Notes under the pieces: model-generated
What the model saw: the letters and a program-made list of their open reading frames with translations, nothing else
Database searches by the model: none
What the model was told of the DNA's origin: nothing
Assembly: GCA_937860055.1 (NCBI GenBank)
Contig: CALMBO010000028.1
Coordinates: 147,881-211,880 of the forward strand
DNA from: an uncultured Verrucomicrobiota bacterium
GTDB taxonomy: Bacteria; Verrucomicrobiota; Kiritimatiellia; CAIQIC01; Lenti-01
Direction: 5' to 3'
Length of the DNA stretch: 64,000 nucleotides
Made by a program: the position numbers and the translations under genes
Shown: positions 33,631-43,199 of the stretch, piece after piece
How the letters are laid out: each line of letters opens with the position of its first letter
How positions within the stretch are numbered: position 1 is the first letter of the stretch

Positions 33631-36600
33631 ATGGTCTTCCCTTCATCTCATCCGCATTCCTTCCGCTTCACGGCCGCCGCCGGCGCGCTGCTTCTGGGCC
33701 TGCTTTCCGCGCCGGCTTCCGCCCAGCTCCGCATCAGCGAGTTCATGGCGTCCAACCTCTCCGTCACCCAGGACGAAGACGCCGCCTATTCCGACTGGAT
33801 CGAAATCCACAACGCCAGCAACGACGCCGTGAACCTCTCCGGCTGGTATCTCACCGATACGGAGACCAACCTCGTCCGCTGGATGTTTCCCGCCACCAAT
33901 CTCCCCGCCGGCGGATTCCTCCTCGTGTTCGCTTCGGGCAAGGACCGCGCCGCCCCCCGCCTCCATGCCAATTTCAGTCTTTCCTCGGAGGGGGAATATC
34001 TCGCCCTCGTCCGTCCCGATGGCTCCACCGTCGAAGACGAATACACCGCGGTCCCCGAACAGTTCCCCGACATCTCCTACGGCATCCAGACCCATGGAAC
34101 CAACCCCACCTTCCGCGCCGGACTGCCCGGCTACCTCATCTATCACACCCCCGGCGCCTCCAACTCCTGCATCCCCGCCCCCCATCCCCTCTATTCCGAC
34201 CACTCCGTCGCCCAGATCGACCTCGCCCTCTCCAACGACGACTGGAACTGGCTCCACTGGGACAACCCCGACACCACCTCTTTCCGCTCCGCCAACATCC
34301 GCTTCCGCCATGGCGACATCGACATCACCGTCACCAACGCTGGCATCCAGTGCCGCGGCAACACCAGCCTGACCCAGAAGCCCCGGTCGTTCAACGTCGT
34401 CTTCAATGCCTTCGTCCCTGGCCAGAAGCTCCTCGACATGGAGCGCCTCAACCTCAACTCCGACGTCAACGACCCCTCCATGGCCCGGCCCAAGCTCGTC
34501 AACGATCTCCACAGCGCTGCCGGCCTCCCCACCCCCTACGCCAACCATGTCGCCCTCGTCGTCTCCAACTCCACCTACCACTATTCCTTCTTCGACGCCG
34601 TTCGCAACAACACCCAGCCCATCGACGACGTCTTCCTCCGCCAGCGCTTCGGCACCGACCGCGGCAACCTCTACAAGTGCCTCTACATGGACGGAACCCC
34701 CGCCTCGCTCGAATACCTCGGCCCCACCGGCACCTCCTACAGCGCCCACAGCACCACCTACGCCCTCCGCTACTGCGGCGCCGGCGACACTTCCTACAAC
34801 GACCTCGCCGCCTTCGTCGCCCTCCTCAACAACACGCCGTCCAACGATTTCCCCAACGCCATCATGGATGCCTTCGAGGTGGATGAATTCCTCCAACGCC
34901 TCGCCCTCGACGCCCTCGCCGGCCACTGGGACGACTATTGGATCAACGGCAACAACTACCATCTCTTCCTCAACCCCGAAACCCGCCGCTGGACCTACCT
35001 GCCCTATGATTTCGACAACACCTTCGACATCCGCTGGATCGACGCCGACTGGGCCTACCAGAACATCCACAGCTGGACCAACATCTCGACCAGCCATCCC
35101 AACGCCCCCCTCGCCGCCCGCCTCCTCGCCGTCCCCGAATTCAAGAAGCGCTACGCCTTCTACATGAAGCGCATCCTGGACAACTTCTTTTCCTATTCCT
35201 CCATGGGCGCCGAGGCTTTCTACGCCCGGTCCAATCTCGTCGCCGGCCTCCCCTTCCAGGACCAGGTCTACGTTTCCAACATGAAGGACCAGGAACGGAG
35301 CAGCTACAGCGGAAACTGGCCCTACTGGTCCTACGACCAGTTCTACTTCTCCTATACCGACGGCCAGGGCGATTACACTCCCGTGCCCGACGCGCGCGGC
35401 GTCCTTCCCTTCGTCAGCACCCGCGCCGCCTCCGCCTATTCCCAGCTCGGCACCGTCTCCAACATCGCGCCCATCCTGTCCGGTTTTGCGCTGGTTCCCA
35501 GCCTCCCCCGCACCAACGACGCCCTCGTCTTTTCCATCCGCGCCTTCGACGACGTCTCCGTCACCAACGTCTCGCTCTTCTATTCCTTCCAGGGCGGCGC
35601 CACCAACACCGCCTCCATGGAACTCCAGGCCGACGGCTCCTGCGCCGCCACCCTCCCCGCCTTCGGCGCCACCGGCACCCTCCGCTATCTCGTCCGCGCC
35701 TTCGACAATACCGGTCAATCCACCTTCCACCCCTACGGCGGCTCCAATTACGCCGCCTCCGTCGAGATCGGCAGCGCCGCTTTCGATCTTGTCCTCACCG
35801 AGCTCGACTACAATCCCCACGACCTTTCCGCCGCCGAAATCGCCGCAGGCCTCTCCGACCCCCAGGCCCTCGAATTCGTCGAGCTCTACAACGCCGGAAA
35901 CGCCCCCATGGACATCTCCGGTTTCAGCCTCCAGGTTGGCGTCACCGCCACCTTCCCTCCCTTCGTCCTCACCAACGGCACCTATGCCGTCGTCGTCAAG
36001 GACACCAACGCCTTCCGCATCCGCTACACCAATTCCGCCATCCGCGTCATTGGCGCCTTCAGCGGGCAGCTCAGCAACAGCGGCGAAACCGTCCGCCTCG
36101 AAAACGCCCAAAGCGGCGTCATCGCCGCCTTCGCCTATGCCGATGGCGGCGACTGGCCCGGCCGCGCCGACGGCGATGGTTCCTCCCTCGAACTCGCCGA
36201 TCCCGCCCTCCCCGCCTACGCCGATCCCGCCGCCTGGCGCTCCAGCTCCGAATTCGGCGGCTCCCCCGGCGCCGCCGGCCTCGGCCCCGACAACCGCATC
36301 GTCGTCAACGAGGTCCTCTCCCACACCGACCCCCCGCTTTCCGACTCCATCGAGCTCTTCAACGCCACGGAAAGCGCCCTCGACATCGGCGGCTGGTACC
36401 TCTCCGACGCCAAGTCCAATTACTGCAAATACGCCATCTCCAACGGCACCATCCTCCCCGCCGGCGGCTACATCGTCTTCAACGCAACCAACCACTTCAA
36501 CGTTTCGGGCGGATCCGGCAGCAACGACTTCTCCCTCGACGGCGCCTACGGCGACGACGTCTACCTCCTCGAAGCCGATTCCCGCAGCAACCTCGTCCGT

Positions 36601-37608
36601 TTCGCCGACCATGTCGAGTTCGGCCCCGCCGCCAATGGCGAATCCTTCGGCCGCTGGCCCAACGGGTCCGGCGCCGGATATCCCATGCTTTCCCGGACGT
36701 TCGGCGCCTCCAACAGCGGCCCCCGCGTGGGCCCCCTCGTCATCGGCGAAATCATGTACCACCCGCCCTCCGGCAGCAACCACCTCGAATTCGTCGAAAT
36801 CGCCAACCCCTCCGCCTCCTCCGTGGATCTGACGCGCTGGCAGATCGATGAGGGCATCGACTACGCCTTCCCCTCCAACACCGTCATCGCCGCCAGCGGC
36901 GTCCTCGCCATCGTTTCCTTCGATCCCGCCGCCGCGTCCAACAGCGCCCTCCTCGCCGATTTCCGCGCCACCTACAATCTCTCCACCAACGTCCCCCTCC
37001 TCGGCCCCTTCTCCGGCGCCCTCGACAACGGCGGCGAAACCGTCCGCCTCCTCCGCCCCGACGATCCCCCCGCCGAAGCCCCCGACTACTACCCCCTGCT
37101 GACCGAAGATGTCGCCGACTACGACGACGACGCCCCCTGGCCCCTCGCCGCCGACGCCGGCGGATCCTCCCTCGCCCGCCGCTTCCCCGCCGCCTGGGGA
37201 TCCGGCGCCGACAGCTGGGCCGCCGCCGCGCCGCCCACCCCCGGGTCCGTCGCCTCCCTCCTCACCGACTACCAGCAGTGGGTCGCCGATCACGGCGTGC
37301 CCTCCCTCACCGCCACCAATCCCGCCACCGGCGTCACCTACGCCGAGGAATACCTGCTGCAAACCAATTCCGCCGCCACCCTTTTCTCCCATGGTCCGTC
37401 CAGCGACCCCAACCTCCTCACCCTCGTCCCCATGCTCGAACACGGCATCAGCAACCTCGTCGAAATCACCACCAACCTCGTCGATGCCGCCGCCTGGCGC
37501 GAACCCATCGGCCTGGAGCTCATTCTCCTCAGCAACGACACCTACCGCGTCGGCTCTCCCTCCAGCATCCCCTTCTTCATCCGTCTCAGGCTCTTCCCCC
37601 TCGAATAA
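33631..37608 (+). CDS. CotH-kinase / lamin-tail domain giant surface protein
   Basis: 1325 residues from the ATG at 33631 (MVFPSSHPHSFRFTAAAGAL), with signal cleavage likely after ASAQ. Residues 25-160 are a lamin-tail domain (LRISEFMASNLSVTQDEDAA, WIEIHNASNDAVNLSGWYLT). A CotH-like kinase domain follows (about 210-560): VTNAGIQCRGNTSLTQKPRS, LLDMERLNLNSDVNDPSMAR, LDALAGHWDDYWINGNNYHL, TYLPYDFDNTFD. Three more lamin-tail domains occupy 730-1260 (LVLTELDYNPHD, IVVNEVLSHTDPPLSDSIEL, LVIGEIMYHPPSG). CotH proteins phosphorylate spore-coat or surface proteins; the LTD-CotH pairing is frequent in PVC bacteria. No C-terminal sorting signal is seen. It is divergent from the Rhs fragment. Confidence 0.9.
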   Translation: MVFPSSHPHSFRFTAAAGALLLGLLSAPASAQLRISEFMASNLSVTQDEDAAYSDWIEIHNASNDAVNLSGWYLTDTETNLVRWMFPATNLPAGGFLLVFASGKDRAAPRLHANFSLSSEGEYLALVRPDGSTVEDEYTAVPEQFPDISYGIQTHGTNPTFRAGLPGYLIYHTPGASNSCIPAPHPLYSDHSVAQIDLALSNDDWNWLHWDNPDTTSFRSANIRFRHGDIDITVTNAGIQCRGNTSLTQKPRSFNVVFNAFVPGQKLLDMERLNLNSDVNDPSMARPKLVNDLHSAAGLPTPYANHVALVVSNSTYHYSFFDAVRNNTQPIDDVFLRQRFGTDRGNLYKCLYMDGTPASLEYLGPTGTSYSAHSTTYALRYCGAGDTSYNDLAAFVALLNNTPSNDFPNAIMDAFEVDEFLQRLALDALAGHWDDYWINGNNYHLFLNPETRRWTYLPYDFDNTFDIRWIDADWAYQNIHSWTNISTSHPNAPLAARLLAVPEFKKRYAFYMKRILDNFFSYSSMGAEAFYARSNLVAGLPFQDQVYVSNMKDQERSSYSGNWPYWSYDQFYFSYTDGQGDYTPVPDARGVLPFVSTRAASAYSQLGTVSNIAPILSGFALVPSLPRTNDALVFSIRAFDDVSVTNVSLFYSFQGGATNTASMELQADGSCAATLPAFGATGTLRYLVRAFDNTGQSTFHPYGGSNYAASVEIGSAAFDLVLTELDYNPHDLSAAEIAAGLSDPQALEFVELYNAGNAPMDISGFSLQVGVTATFPPFVLTNGTYAVVVKDTNAFRIRYTNSAIRVIGAFSGQLSNSGETVRLENAQSGVIAAFAYADGGDWPGRADGDGSSLELADPALPAYADPAAWRSSSEFGGSPGAAGLGPDNRIVVNEVLSHTDPPLSDSIELFNATESALDIGGWYLSDAKSNYCKYAISNGTILPAGGYIVFNATNHFNVSGGSGSNDFSLDGAYGDDVYLLEADSRSNLVRFADHVEFGPAANGESFGRWPNGSGAGYPMLSRTFGASNSGPRVGPLVIGEIMYHPPSGSNHLEFVEIANPSASSVDLTRWQIDEGIDYAFPSNTVIAASGVLAIVSFDPAAASNSALLADFRATYNLSTNVPLLGPFSGALDNGGETVRLLRPDDPPAEAPDYYPLLTEDVADYDDDAPWPLAADAGGSSLARRFPAAWGSGADSWAAAAPPTPGSVASLLTDYQQWVADHGVPSLTATNPATGVTYAEEYLLQTNSAATLFSHGPSSDPNLLTLVPMLEHGISNLVEITTNLVDAAAWREPIGLELILLSNDTYRVGSPSSIPFFIRLRLFPLE

Positions 37609-37690
37609 AGCGGTTTGCCCCTTCCTGCGGCCGTTCGCTTCCGGCGTCAAACCGGTCCCGGCGAAGGCGCCGCCCCAGTTCCCCGGCCCC

Positions 37691-38476
37691 TCAAACGCCG
37701 ATGGTCCCCTCCAGATATACCGCCGCGCGGCCCGCCAACATCACCCGCATCCCCGCATTCCGGCAGAACACCTCCCCGCCCCGCGCGGAAACCTGGAACG
37801 CCCGCAACTCGTCCTTCCCCAGCACACCCGCCCAATACGGCGCCAGCGCGCAATGCGCCGATCCCGTCACCGGATCTTCCGGAATCCCGAACCGCGGCGC
37901 GAACGCCCGCGACACGAAATCCGCCTCCCGTCCCCGCGCCGTCGGCACCACGCACCGGCAGTTGAATTTTTTCAGCGCCACCAAATCCGGCTTCAACTCC
38001 CGCACCGTCTCCTCGTCGTCCAGCACCACCAGCCAGTCGTCCGTCGACGCCAGCACCTGCCGCGGCTCCGCCCCCAGCGCCGCGCCCAGTCCCGCCGGCG
38101 CCGCCATCGGCCCCGCCGGCAGCGCCGGAAAATCCATCTCGAACAGGTCGCCCCGTTTCGCCACCGTCAGCGTCCCCCGCTTCCGCGTTTGGAAAAGGAT
38201 CTCCTGCGATGGCCAGCCCCGCAGGTCGAACAGCACCTTCGCCGCCGCCAGCGTCGCATGGCCGCATAACTCCACTTCCACCACCGGCGTGAACCACCGC
38301 AATTCGAACCCCTCTGCGTTCCGCACCAGAAACGCCGTCTCCGAAAGATTGTTCTCCGCCGCGATCGACTGCAGCATGCGGTCCCCGGGCCACCCCTCCA
38401 GCAGGCATACCGCCGCCGGATTCCCCGCGAACACCCGCGACGCAAACGCATCCACCTGCCAGATCGGGATCTTCAT
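37691..38476 (-). CDS. PhzF-family isomerase
   Basis: 261 residues from the ATG at 38476, overlapping the phosphatase stop as ATGA. The two-lobed PhzF/DAP-epimerase fold is complete: IWQVDAFASRVFAGNPAAVC, AAENNLSETAFLV with the catalytic Glu, LRWFTPVVEVELCGHATLAA, and DPVTGSAHCALAPYW. PhzF enzymes catalyse isomerisation without cofactor; the phenazine substrate itself is unlikely since no phz genes are near. Substrate unknown. It forms a two-gene unit with the low-molecular-weight phosphatase. Confidence 0.93.
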   Translation of the reverse strand: MKIPIWQVDAFASRVFAGNPAAVCLLEGWPGDRMLQSIAAENNLSETAFLVRNAEGFELRWFTPVVEVELCGHATLAAAKVLFDLRGWPSQEILFQTRKRGTLTVAKRGDLFEMDFPALPAGPMAAPAGLGAALGAEPRQVLASTDDWLVVLDDEETVRELKPDLVALKKFNCRCVVPTARGREADFVSRAFAPRFGIPEDPVTGSAHCALAPYWAGVLGKDELRAFQVSARGGEVFCRNAGMRVMLAGRAAVYLEGTIGV

Positions 38477-38958
38477 GGCTCCGGGTTGAATTGTCCCGTT
38501 TCCGCCAAATGCACCAGGAAATCCCCCAGCGCCAGGAGAAGATCGTCGCGCGTGTGCCGGTAGGCGTCCGCCGACAACCCGAACGGATCCGCCACGTCCC
38601 GCGCCGGCTCCGCCCCGAAGCTTTTCACCAGGAATACCTTCCCCGCCGCCTCCGGAAAGCGGCGCGAAACCTCGCGCCCATGCCTTTCCGTCATGGCCAG
38701 GATGACGCGGGCTCCCTCCACCAGGTCGCGCGAGAGGGCCCGGGTGCGATGCGTCGAAATGTCCACGCCGATTTCGCGCATCACCTCGATCGCCTCGGGC
38801 GAAGCGCCACCCCCCGGATAGGCCGCCACCCCCGCCGACTCCGCGACCCATCCCTTCCCCGCCAGCTTCTGGTTCAGCCACCCCGCCGCCATGGGGCTCC
38901 GGCACGTGTTCCCCGTGCACACCACCAGCACTTTTTTAAGCTGGCCGCCTTCCGCCAT
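38473..38958 (-). CDS. Low-molecular-weight protein tyrosine/arginine phosphatase
   Basis: 161 residues from the ATG at 38958; another ATG at 38985 would start inside an ATTCTTCATTCT-type simple repeat and is rejected. The phosphate loop VLVVCTGNTCRSPMAAGWL has the catalytic Cys and Arg (C-x5-R), and the general acid Asp is in VADPFGLSADAY. The serine-rich middle is normal. In Gram-positive bacteria the CTGNTCRSPMA form is arginine- or tyrosine-specific; here the substrate is unknown. Overlap with phzF suggests cotranscription. Confidence 0.92.
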   Translation of the reverse strand: MAEGGQLKKVLVVCTGNTCRSPMAAGWLNQKLAGKGWVAESAGVAAYPGGGASPEAIEVMREIGVDISTHRTRALSRDLVEGARVILAMTERHGREVSRRFPEAAGKVFLVKSFGAEPARDVADPFGLSADAYRHTRDDLLLALGDFLVHLAETGQFNPEP

Positions 38959-38991
38959 TCTCAATTCTTCATTCTGAATGGCCAATGGGGT

Positions 38992-40557
38992 TTAATAGGC
39001 CTTGGCCATTAATACCCGCTGCGCGCTGGGCTTGCCCGTCAGGATGCACTTCCCGGGTCCGCGCGCGGCCTCCGGGATCTGGTCTTCAAAAGGAATGCAG
39101 CGGATGCTGGTCTCGTAGCGCTTGGCCATCGCGTCCTCGTCCTCGTGCGTGCCCGCCCAGTGCACCCATGCGAATCCGCCGCCTTCGCCCTTGAAGAACG
39201 CCTCGAAGTCCTCCAGCGTGTCGATGATGCGCGTTTTCTTCTCGCGCATGGCAAAGGCGCGCGCGAGCAGATCCTTCTGCATCGTCTCCATCAGCGCCGT
39301 CATGCCGGCGATGGCTTCCGCGCGCGGCAGGAACTGCTTCTTGCGCTTGCGCAGGTCCTGTTCGCTCTCGCCATCCTTCTCCAGCACGAACCGGCGCACC
39401 ACGCACAACGAGCCCTTTTCGAGATCCTTCGGGCCCACTTCGATGCGCACGGGAACGCCCTTGCGCTCCCATTCGTAATACTTCGCGCCCGGCTGCAACC
39501 CCTCGCGGTCGTCCACCTTCACCGCCAGCCCCTGCGCCCGCAGCTCCGTCGCCGCCGCCTGGACCTCGGCCGTCGTCCGCGCCTGCTCGTCCGGCGTCTT
39601 GTAGATCGGCACGATCACCACCTGGATCGGCGCCAGCTTCGGCGGCAGGACCAGCCCGTTGTCGTCCGAATGCGTCATGATCAGCGCGCCCACCAGCCGC
39701 GTCGAGACCCCCCAGCTCGTCGCATGCACGTATTCCAGCTGGCCTTCCTTGTTCAGGAACTTCACGTCGGCGCTCTTGGCGAAGTTCTGGCCGAGATAGT
39801 GGCTGGTGCCCATCTGGAGCGCCTTGCCGTCCTGCATCATGCCCTCGATGCACTGCGTGTCGATCGCTCCGGCGAACCGCTCGCCCTCGGTCTTGCGGCC
39901 CCGCACCACCGGCACGGCCATCACGTTCTCCGCCACGTCGGCATAGACCGCCAGCATGCGCGAAACCTCCTCTCGCGCCTCCGCCTCCGTCGCATGGGCC
40001 GTGTGCCCCTCCTGCCACAGGAATTCCGCCGTCCGCAGGAACAGGCGCGTGCGCATCTCCCAGCGCACCACGTTCGCCCACTGGTTGATCAGCAGCGGCA
40101 GGTCGCGGTAGCTCTGGATCCAGCTCTTGTACTGCGCCCAGATGATCGTCTCGCTCGTCGGCCGCACCACCAGCGGCTCCTCCAGTTCGGACGCGGGGTC
40201 CACGCCGATCTTGCCGTCCACCGCCTTCAGCCGGTAGTGCGTCACCACCGCGCATTCCTTCGCGAACCCCGCCGCGTGCTCCTCCTCCTTCGCCAGGAAC
40301 GACAGCGGAATGAACAGCGGGAAATAGGCGTTCACGTGCCCCGTCGCCTTGAACCGGTCGTCCAGCTCGCGCTGCAGCTTCTCCCAGATCGCGTAGCCGT
40401 GCGGCTTGATCACCATGCACCCGCGCACCGACGAATGGTCCGCCAGGTCCGCCCTTTTCACAATGTCCAGGTACCACTGCCCGTAGTCCTGCGCCCGCGG
40501 CGTGATGCCGTCCGACGCCGTTGCCGGTTGCTGCTTCTGATTCTGCTGGTTGCTCAT
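38992..40557 (-). CDS. proS: Prolyl-tRNA synthetase, archaeal/eukaryotic-like type
   Basis: 521 residues from the ATG at 40557, 7 bases after AAAGGA. Class II motifs are present: motif 1 region [19 protein letters not shown], motif 2 [20 protein letters not shown], motif 3 in [20 protein letters not shown], followed by an HGTS-type anticodon domain ([13 protein letters not shown]). The C-terminal extension ends in Tyr (VLMAKAY), the mark of the short, non-editing ProRS of archaeal type; the bacterial INS editing domain is absent. A GxxExxY cassette lies 60 bp upstream of its start. Confidence 0.96.
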   Translation of the reverse strand: MSNQQNQKQQPATASDGITPRAQDYGQWYLDIVKRADLADHSSVRGCMVIKPHGYAIWEKLQRELDDRFKATGHVNAYFPLFIPLSFLAKEEEHAAGFAKECAVVTHYRLKAVDGKIGVDPASELEEPLVVRPTSETIIWAQYKSWIQSYRDLPLLINQWANVVRWEMRTRLFLRTAEFLWQEGHTAHATEAEAREEVSRMLAVYADVAENVMAVPVVRGRKTEGERFAGAIDTQCIEGMMQDGKALQMGTSHYLGQNFAKSADVKFLNKEGQLEYVHATSWGVSTRLVGALIMTHSDDNGLVLPPKLAPIQVVIVPIYKTPDEQARTTAEVQAAATELRAQGLAVKVDDREGLQPGAKYYEWERKGVPVRIEVGPKDLEKGSLCVVRRFVLEKDGESEQDLRKRKKQFLPRAEAIAGMTALMETMQKDLLARAFAMREKKTRIIDTLEDFEAFFKGEGGGFAWVHWAGTHEDEDAMAKRYETSIRCIPFEDQIPEAARGPGKCILTGKPSAQRVLMAKAY

Positions 40558-40571
40558 ATTCAAATCCTTTC

Positions 40572-41052
40572 AACGCAAGAGTCGCAAACGGCGCAAAAGA
40601 CACGCAAGCGCCGATCTTATAATCCATTTACCACCCGGTGAATTCCATCCTTCACAAATTTTTCGCCGAAATTCACGACCAATCCCAATTTCAATCCGGT
40701 CATTCTAAGATAGGTCAAAACCTGGGCTTCGAAGATTGCATGGTATTCCGCCGTCGCCTTGCACTCCACCACCACAGTTCCTTCCACCAGCAAATCCAAT
40801 CTCATCGGCGTTCCAAGACCGCGGCCCTTGTACTTGATCGGCACCTGAACTTGCCGCTGGACTTTCAGGCCCTTCTGCTCCAATTCCCAGGCCAACGATT
40901 CCTCGTACACGCCTTCCAGCAATCCCGGTCCGCCCAGCGTCCGATGCACTTCGATCGCGCACTCGTAAATCGCCCGGCTGACCTCGTTTTCCGCCATCCT
41001 TCATCCTGTCCGTCGTTTGCGTTCCTTTTGCGCCTCTTGCGTCCTTTGCGTT
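40572..41052. mobile_element. GxxExxY cassette A with 39-bp inverted CGCAAAG-unit ends
   Basis: Left end 40572-40610 and right end 41014-41052 are imperfect inverted repeats, 31 of 39 positions matching. Each is an array of four units of 9-10 bp around CGCAAAG (for example AACGCAAGAGTCGCAAACGG). Between them is only the GxxExxY gene. The cassette separates proS from icd, all on the minus strand. Mobility is inferred from this structure and from the second cassette at 47013. Confidence 0.6.
40617..40997 (-). CDS. GxxExxY family protein (PD-(D/E)XK-like)
   Basis: 126 residues. The name-giving motif is in GGPGLLEGVYEESLAWELEQ (G-x-x-E-x-x-Y). The core MRLDLLVEGTVVVECKA shows the D...ExK spacing of PD-(D/E)XK nucleases, and the end HAIFEAQVLTYLRMTGLKLG is typical. 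The function is unknown; the family is annotated as PDDEXK_3. It shares about half its residues with the copy at 47044. The start at 40997 follows ACAGGATGAAGG, which is part of the flank sequence. Nothing links it functionally to proS or icd. Confidence 0.93.
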   Translation of the reverse strand: MAENEVSRAIYECAIEVHRTLGGPGLLEGVYEESLAWELEQKGLKVQRQVQVPIKYKGRGLGTPMRLDLLVEGTVVVECKATAEYHAIFEAQVLTYLRMTGLKLGLVVNFGEKFVKDGIHRVVNGL

Positions 41053-41068
41053 AAACGGCTGTTCGCGC

Positions 41069-42331
41069 TCACATGTTCGCCGCGATCGCCGCGCCGAACT
41101 CCGAACACTTCACTTCCTTCGCGCCGGCCATCAGGCGGGCGAAGTCGTACGTCACCGTCTTCTGGGCGATGCTCTTCTCGACGCCGCGGAGAATCAGGTC
41201 CGCCGCCTCGGTCCAGCCCAGGTAGCGGAACATCATCTCGCCCGACAGGATCAGCGATCCGGGATTCACCTTGTCGAGGTTCGCGTACTTCGGCGCCGTC
41301 CCGTGCGTCGCCTCGAAGACCGCGCAGCCCGTCGCATAGTTGATGTTCGCGCCGGGCGCGATGCCGATGCCGCCCACGCACGCCGCCAGCGCGTCCGAGA
41401 TGTAGTCGCCGTTCAGGTTCAGCGTCGCGATCACGTCGTAGTCCGCCGGACGCGTCAGGATCTGCTGCAGGAAGGCGTCGGCGATGCAGTCCTTCACCAC
41501 GATCTTCCGGCCCGTCTTCGGATCCGCCAGCTCGTGCCACGGACCGCCGTCCAGCGGACGCGCCCCGAATTCGTCCCGCGCCGTCGCATAGCCCCAGTCG
41601 CGGAACGCCCCTTCCGTGAACTTCATGATGTTGCCCTTGTGCACCAGCGTCACGCTCTTGCGGCCGTTGTCCAGCGCGTAGCGGATCGCCGCCCTCACCA
41701 GGCGCCGGGTGCCTTCCTCCGACACCGGCTTGATGCCGATGCCCGAACTGCCCGGGAAGCGGATCTTCTTCACACCCATTTCCTTCTGCAGGAAGTCGAT
41801 CACCTTCTGCGCCTGGGCCGTGTAGGCCGCCCACTCGATGCCGGCATAGATGTCCTCCGCGTTCTCGCGGAAGATCACCATGTCCGTCTTTTCCGGATTC
41901 CTCACCGGGCTCGGCACCCCTTCAAACCAGCGCACCGGCCGCAGGCAGACGTAGAGGTCCAGCTCCTGCCGCAGCGCCACATTCAGGCTCCGGATGCCCC
42001 CGCCCACCGGCGTGGTCAGCGGGCCCTTGATCGAAACCAGGTAGTCCCGGCAGGCGGCCAGCGTCTCCGCCGGCAGCCACGTGTTCGGGCCATAGACGGC
42101 GTTCGCCTTCTCGCCCGCGTAGATCTCCATCCAGGCGACCTTCCGCTTCCCGCCATAGGCCTTTTCGACCGCCGCGTTCCACGCCATCATCGCCGCGCGT
42201 GTGATGTCCGGCCCCGTCCCGTCGCCTTCGATGAAGGGAAGGATCGGCCGGTCCGGCACCTGCAGCCGCCCGCCGGCGTCCATGGTGATCTTCTGCCCGT
42301 CCGCCGGAACCTTGATCTTGCTGTCGCTCAT
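41069..42331 (-). CDS. icd: Isocitrate dehydrogenase, NADP-dependent
   Basis: 420 residues, with AAAGGATGAAGAC before the ATG at 42331. It is close to E. coli Icd over the full length: [13 protein letters not shown], the phosphorylation/substrate loop [70 protein letters not shown]. The cofactor region [16 protein letters not shown] has the Lys-Tyr pair of NADP-specific enzymes. It decarboxylates isocitrate to 2-oxoglutarate. No other TCA gene is close. A TTTTCCAC repeat pair lies 25 bp upstream of its start. Confidence 0.97.
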   Translation of the reverse strand: MSDSKIKVPADGQKITMDAGGRLQVPDRPILPFIEGDGTGPDITRAAMMAWNAAVEKAYGGKRKVAWMEIYAGEKANAVYGPNTWLPAETLAACRDYLVSIKGPLTTPVGGGIRSLNVALRQELDLYVCLRPVRWFEGVPSPVRNPEKTDMVIFRENAEDIYAGIEWAAYTAQAQKVIDFLQKEMGVKKIRFPGSSGIGIKPVSEEGTRRLVRAAIRYALDNGRKSVTLVHKGNIMKFTEGAFRDWGYATARDEFGARPLDGGPWHELADPKTGRKIVVKDCIADAFLQQILTRPADYDVIATLNLNGDYISDALAACVGGIGIAPGANINYATGCAVFEATHGTAPKYANLDKVNPGSLILSGEMMFRYLGWTEAADLILRGVEKSIAQKTVTYDFARLMAGAKEVKCSEFGAAIAANM

Positions 42332-42354
42332 GTCTTCATCCTTTCAAATCCCGG

Positions 42355-42404
42355 TTTTCCACGGCATGGAAAAACGAGTCCGGACTTTTCCACAGAGTGG
42401 AAAA
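42355..42404. repeat. Palindromic TTTTCCAC repeat pair, locus 4
   Basis: Copies at 42355-42373 and 42386-42404, 31 bp start to start, between icd and the two-HTH regulator gene, immediately upstream of the icd ribosome site. Confidence 0.9.
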
Positions 42405-42431
42405 AAAATCAAAACAAACCGCCGGAACCGC

Positions 42432-42980
42432 CTAGGCCTTTTTCAGCAGCGCCTCCACCGCCTTCGCCAGCGGATGAACATTCGGCGCCAGTTCCCACCT
42501 GTTCCCGGAGCGGCGGACCACGCCGCCCGCCTTCAGCACGTCCAGATGGCGGAACAGCGCCGACCTGGAAAGGCCCGCCAGGAACTGAAGCTCTTCCCCG
42601 CGCCGGACTCCATCCTGCAGCAGGCGGACCATCTTCAGCCTCCGCTCGTGGCCAAACGCCTTCGCCACCCGGATCGTTTCCATCGCGGATCGCCGGGCCA
42701 GAGACGCCCTTGCCGCCGCCAGCAGCGGCTTGGCCGAGGGGACTTTCGGATCCGGCGCCGGGCGGTACCGGACCCAACGGCCTTCCCTCGCCGCCTGCAC
42801 CAGTCCGCGCGACTGCAGCCGCCGCAATTCCTGGCTCGCGCGCGTTTCCGAAATGCGCACGGCTTTCGTCAATTCCGAAACGCAGGGCTCCGACGACTCG
42901 ATGATCCGCCGAAGCAGCTCCAGCCGCGTCGGCCCCGCCAGCACGCGGCACGTCCTCCAAAGCGTAGGGGTCAATTCCAT
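42432..42980 (-). CDS. Transcriptional regulator with two ArsR-like winged helices
   Basis: 182 residues from the ATG at 42980, 5 bases after AGGAG. The first winged helix (residues 1-75) reads RVLAGPTRLELLRRIIESSE, CVSELTKAVRISETRASQEL, RRLQSRGLVQAAREGRWVRY. The second (about 105-180) reads FGHERRLKMVRLLQDGVRRG, LAGLSRSALFRHLDVLKAGG, VVRRSGNRWEL. There are no metal-binding cysteine pairs. Two adjacent winged helices in one chain could bind a symmetric site as a monomer or two sites as a dimer. Two near-perfect 30-bp palindromes stand directly upstream, so autoregulation is likely. Radc is divergent. Confidence 0.88.
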   Translation of the reverse strand: MELTPTLWRTCRVLAGPTRLELLRRIIESSEPCVSELTKAVRISETRASQELRRLQSRGLVQAAREGRWVRYRPAPDPKVPSAKPLLAAARASLARRSAMETIRVAKAFGHERRLKMVRLLQDGVRRGEELQFLAGLSRSALFRHLDVLKAGGVVRRSGNRWELAPNVHPLAKAVEALLKKA

Positions 42981-42999
42981 GAAAACTCCTCCCAAGATT

Positions 43000-43031
43000 C
43001 CAGTCCCGCATATTATAATATCCGGGACTGG
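43000..43031. promoter_or_regulatory. 32-bp palindromic operator, proximal copy
   Basis: CCAGTCCCGCATATTATAAT continuing to TATCCGGGACTGG; 30 of 32 positions are palindromic. The core contains TATAAT on both strands, so it could include the -10 of the regulator gene 20 bp away. Confidence 0.75.
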
Positions 43032-43080
43032 ATTTCAAGGAAGGTTTTCTTCGAATTCACCTTTGTTTTCAATCAAAACA

Positions 43081-43110
43081 AGTCCCGCATATTATAATAT
43101 CCGGAACTGG
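43081..43110. promoter_or_regulatory. 30-bp palindromic operator, distal copy
   Basis: AGTCCCGCATATTATAATAT then CCGGAACTGG. It matches the proximal copy except at one position in the right arm (GGAACTGG for GGGACTGG). It starts 79 bp after the corresponding base of the first copy (43002) and 119 bp before radC. Confidence 0.75.
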
Positions 43111-43199
43111 ACCGGTGCCTCGGGAAGGAAGGCCGTCCATCCGTCCCCGGCGGCGTTCGGACTGTTCAAGCGCCATGCGCTGCCCTATCCTCTTCCCCC

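Noticed and set aside
33643-37650. 1335-residue open frame antisense to the CotH/LTD gene
   Set aside because: Low-complexity Gly/Val/Asp/Glu composition, no domain, an artefact of GC-rich third positions opposite a real gene.
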